Assembly: GCF_946187255.1 (NCBI RefSeq)
Contig: NZ_CAMHRZ010000224.1
Location: 1-5,830 of the forward strand
Length of the DNA stretch: 5,830 bases
Reading direction: 5' to 3'
DNA from: an uncultured Ruminococcus sp.
Lineage (GTDB): Bacteria; Bacillota; Clostridia; Oscillospirales; Ruminococcaceae
The notes beneath the pieces are model-generated. The model ran no database searches. It was not told the origin of the DNA and saw only the letters and a list, made by a program, of their open reading frames with translations. The translations under genes were made by a program, and so were the position numbers. Positions 3,617 to 5,830 of this stretch are shown here, one piece after another. Each line of letters begins with the position of its first letter. The first letter of the stretch is position 1.

Positions 3617-5830
3617 ATGGAGAAGCGAAGTGAGATAAAAAACGGCACAGTATTGCCGATGATACCTACGAGAGATCTGGTCGTTTTTCCCGGCATGAGC
3701 GTCAATTTTGATGTTGGCAGGGAGATGTCCGTTCAGAGCCTGCATAATGCAAGGAACGAGTTCAGCGGAGATGTTTTTCTGTGTGCGCAGAAGGACGTAA
3801 ATCTGGAATCTCCCGAAAAGAAGGATATGTTCAAGTACGGAACAGTCGCTAATATACGTCAGGTGATAAAGAGTCCCGGCGGTGTGTGCAGATGCATGGT
3901 AAGGGGCGTTCGCAAGGCGAAGCTGGTGGATATGCTGGTGCATGAGGACTGCTATGAGGCGGTAATAAAGCCTGTCCCCAATTATTCAAAGGATAAGCTC
4001 TATGTACATGAGCTTGAAGCTGTAGAGCGCGAGGTTCGCAAGGCGTTTGAGGAGTACTCTACCCTTATGCCGAAAATGCCTCAGGAAATATACAATTCCG
4101 TAATGGGCGCAAAGACTTCGGAGGAGCTTTTTGAAGCAGTGGCATTCAATGTGCCTCTTTCCTTCATGGACAGACAGGCGCTTCTGGAAGCAGGCTCCGC
4201 AGGCGAAAAGCTGGTGCTGCTCATGACTATACTCGCAAGGGAGATAGATGTGCTCTCTCTCGAAAAGGAGATACATGAACAGGTACAGAACCAGATAGAG
4301 GATAATCAGCGGGAATACTATATCCGCGAGCAGATAAAGGCTCTCCAGAACGAACTGGGCGAGGGCGGTTTTGATGGCTCCGATGAGGGCGAGATACAGC
4401 GCTACTACGAAAAGGTCGAGGAGATGCAGGCACCCGATGAGGTCAAGGAAAAGCTGAACGAGGAAGTTAAGCGCCTGTCGAGAATGGCGGGGTCCTCTCA
4501 GGAAGCTGTCGTTATCAGAGGTTATCTCGATACCGTACTTGCATTGCCCTGGGGCGTGTTCACTAAGGATACCACCGATGTCAAAAAGGCGCAGGGCATA
4601 CTCGATAAGGATCACTACGGTCTTAAAAGGGTCAAGGAAAGGATCATCGAGAACCTTGCTGTAAGAGAGCTTACTCCCGATATCAAGGGGCAGATACTCT
4701 GCCTTGTAGGACCTCCCGGTGTCGGCAAGACCTCGGTGGCGAAGTCGGTGGCAAGGGCGCTTAACAGGAAGTTCGTGCGTGTGTCACTGGGCGGCGTGCG
4801 TGATGAGAGCGATATCAGAGGTCACAGAAAGACTTATGTGGGCGCAATGCCCGGACGTATCATCAACGGCATGAAGCTGGCGGGTTCATGCAATCCTGTC
4901 ATGCTGCTGGATGAGATCGACAAGATGAGCAACGATTTCAGGGGCGACCCCTCGTCGGCTATGCTTGAAGTGCTTGACAGCGAGCAGAACAATGCTTTCC
5001 GCGATCACTATGCCGAGGTGCCATACGACCTGAGCAACGTGCTGTTCATCACGACTGCGAATACCCTTGATACTGTGGCTGCACCGCTGCTGGACAGAAT
5101 GGAGGTCATTGAGCTTTCCAGCTATACCCGCGAGGAAAAGTTCAATATCGCCAAAAAGCATCTGGTGAAGAAGCAGCTGGAAAAGCACGGTCTGAATTCA
5201 TCTATGATGAAGCTGACCAATGACGGCATCTATCAGCTGATAGACGGCTATACCCGCGAGGCGGGCGTAAGAACGCTGGAAAGGACCATAGGCTCCCTGT
5301 GCCGCAAGGCTGCAAGGGATATCGTGGAAAAGGATGCGGAAAAGGTCGTATTCAACGCGAAGAATATACCCGATTATCTCGGCCATATCAAGTATCTTCC
5401 CGATGATTCCACAAAGGAAGATCAGGTGGGCTGTGTAAACGGTCTTGCCTGGACTGCTGTTGGCGGTGTGCTTATGCCGCTGGAAGTCCTCGTGCTGGAT
5501 GGCAAGGGCAAGGTGGAGCTTACGGGCTCACTGGGCGATGTCATGAAGGAGTCTGCGAAGATAGCTGTGAGCTACTGCCGCAGCATTGCCGATGAATACG
5601 GCATCGACAAGGAATTCTACGAGAAAAAGGATATGCATATACATGCACCCGAAGGCGCGGTGCCGAAGGATGGTCCATCTGCGGGCGTGACCATGATAAC
5701 TGCCATAGTTTCAGCACTCAGCGGCAGAAAGGTACGCGCTGATGTGGCTATGACGGGTGAGATAACCCTGACGGGCAAGGTTCTGCCCATTGGCGGACTG
5801 CGTGAAAAGACGATGGCGGCTTACAAGGCT
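3617..5830 (+). CDS. lon: ATP-dependent protease LonA, C-terminal end outside the window
   Basis: Lon is a cytoplasmic AAA+ protease that unfolds and degrades damaged and short-lived regulatory proteins. The frame stays open for 738 codons to the window edge, so perhaps 40-60 residues are missing. In order: an N-terminal substrate-binding domain (about 1-210, starting near LPMIPTRDLVVFPG), a helical coiled region rich in Glu and Lys (about 215-300), the AAA+ module, and the protease domain (from about 595). Visible active residues are Walker A GPPGVGKT (365-372), Walker B MLLDE (429-433), sensor 1 Asn482, arginine finger Arg494, sensor 2 Arg552, catalytic Ser688 in PKDGPSAG, and catalytic Lys731 in GGLREK. 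The Ser-Lys spacing of 43 and Walker A Lys-Ser spacing of 317 match E. coli Lon, so no frameshift is likely. The start has AAAGGAG at 5 nt. It has the usual soluble-Lon architecture, with no membrane segment of the LonB kind. Confidence 0.97.
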   Translation, partial: MEKRSEIKNGTVLPMIPTRDLVVFPGMSVNFDVGREMSVQSLHNARNEFSGDVFLCAQKDVNLESPEKKDMFKYGTVANIRQVIKSPGGVCRCMVRGVRKAKLVDMLVHEDCYEAVIKPVPNYSKDKLYVHELEAVEREVRKAFEEYSTLMPKMPQEIYNSVMGAKTSEELFEAVAFNVPLSFMDRQALLEAGSAGEKLVLLMTILAREIDVLSLEKEIHEQVQNQIEDNQREYYIREQIKALQNELGEGGFDGSDEGEIQRYYEKVEEMQAPDEVKEKLNEEVKRLSRMAGSSQEAVVIRGYLDTVLALPWGVFTKDTTDVKKAQGILDKDHYGLKRVKERIIENLAVRELTPDIKGQILCLVGPPGVGKTSVAKSVARALNRKFVRVSLGGVRDESDIRGHRKTYVGAMPGRIINGMKLAGSCNPVMLLDEIDKMSNDFRGDPSSAMLEVLDSEQNNAFRDHYAEVPYDLSNVLFITTANTLDTVAAPLLDRMEVIELSSYTREEKFNIAKKHLVKKQLEKHGLNSSMMKLTNDGIYQLIDGYTREAGVRTLERTIGSLCRKAARDIVEKDAEKVVFNAKNIPDYLGHIKYLPDDSTKEDQVGCVNGLAWTAVGGVLMPLEVLVLDGKGKVELTGSLGDVMKESAKIAVSYCRSIADEYGIDKEFYEKKDMHIHAPEGAVPKDGPSAGVTMITAIVSALSGRKVRADVAMTGEITLTGKVLPIGGLREKTMAAYKA

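Noticed and set aside
3986..5386. Several minus-strand frames opposite lon
   Set aside because: The plus strand is one continuous Lon frame with all catalytic motifs at the expected spacings. The opposite frames have no start signals or known domains.
1..5830. CRISPR array, insertion sequence, tRNA, defence or secretion system
   Set aside because: There are no regularly spaced identical repeats, transposase motifs, cloverleaf pattern or known defence domains. The window is housekeeping genes plus one uncharacterised membrane protein.

Overview
This window looks like ordinary chromosome from a Gram-positive anaerobe of the class Clostridia, most likely a Ruminococcus or a close relative (Oscillospiraceae). 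That placement is inference. It rests on the rpsF-ssb-rpsR gene order, AGGAGG-type ribosome binding sites, promoters with a Gram-positive TGTGnTATAAT core, an S18 with a CxxC zinc site, and an SSB with a very Gly/Asn-rich tail. No mobile element, CRISPR array, tRNA or rRNA is visible, and there is no sign of recent transfer.

Layout. Bases 1-190 are AT-rich and carry no convincing gene. They hold a likely leftward promoter for a gene beyond the left edge, with several TTGTAA/TTACAA palindromes around it. pyrE (orotate phosphoribosyltransferase) occupies 191-850 on the minus strand. Its promoter is divergent from that of the next gene, a plus-strand membrane protein at 1060-2034 with two N-terminal zinc modules and a DUF2628-like C-terminus. 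A GC-rich hairpin (2058-2090) then overlaps a consensus promoter (2072-2100) that drives rpsF, ssb and rpsR (ribosomal protein S6, single-stranded DNA-binding protein, ribosomal protein S18). Two consecutive intrinsic terminators (3472-3500 and 3507-3545) close that operon. lon, the ATP-dependent LonA protease, starts at 3617 from its own promoter and runs off the right edge with both catalytic residues already present.

How the genes work together. rpsF-ssb-rpsR is a conserved bacterial operon joining two 30S platform proteins that bind each other with the replication/repair SSB. pyrE makes OMP for pyrimidine synthesis and lon handles protein quality control. Both appear to be single-gene units here. 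The zinc-ribbon membrane protein has no clear functional link to its neighbours. I found no clearly novel system. The most interesting points are the overlap of hairpin and promoter before rpsF, a folded rpsF leader that could mask its ribosome binding site, the aromatic-studded disordered tail of SSB, the uncharacterised double-zinc membrane protein, and the palindrome-rich control region at the left edge.
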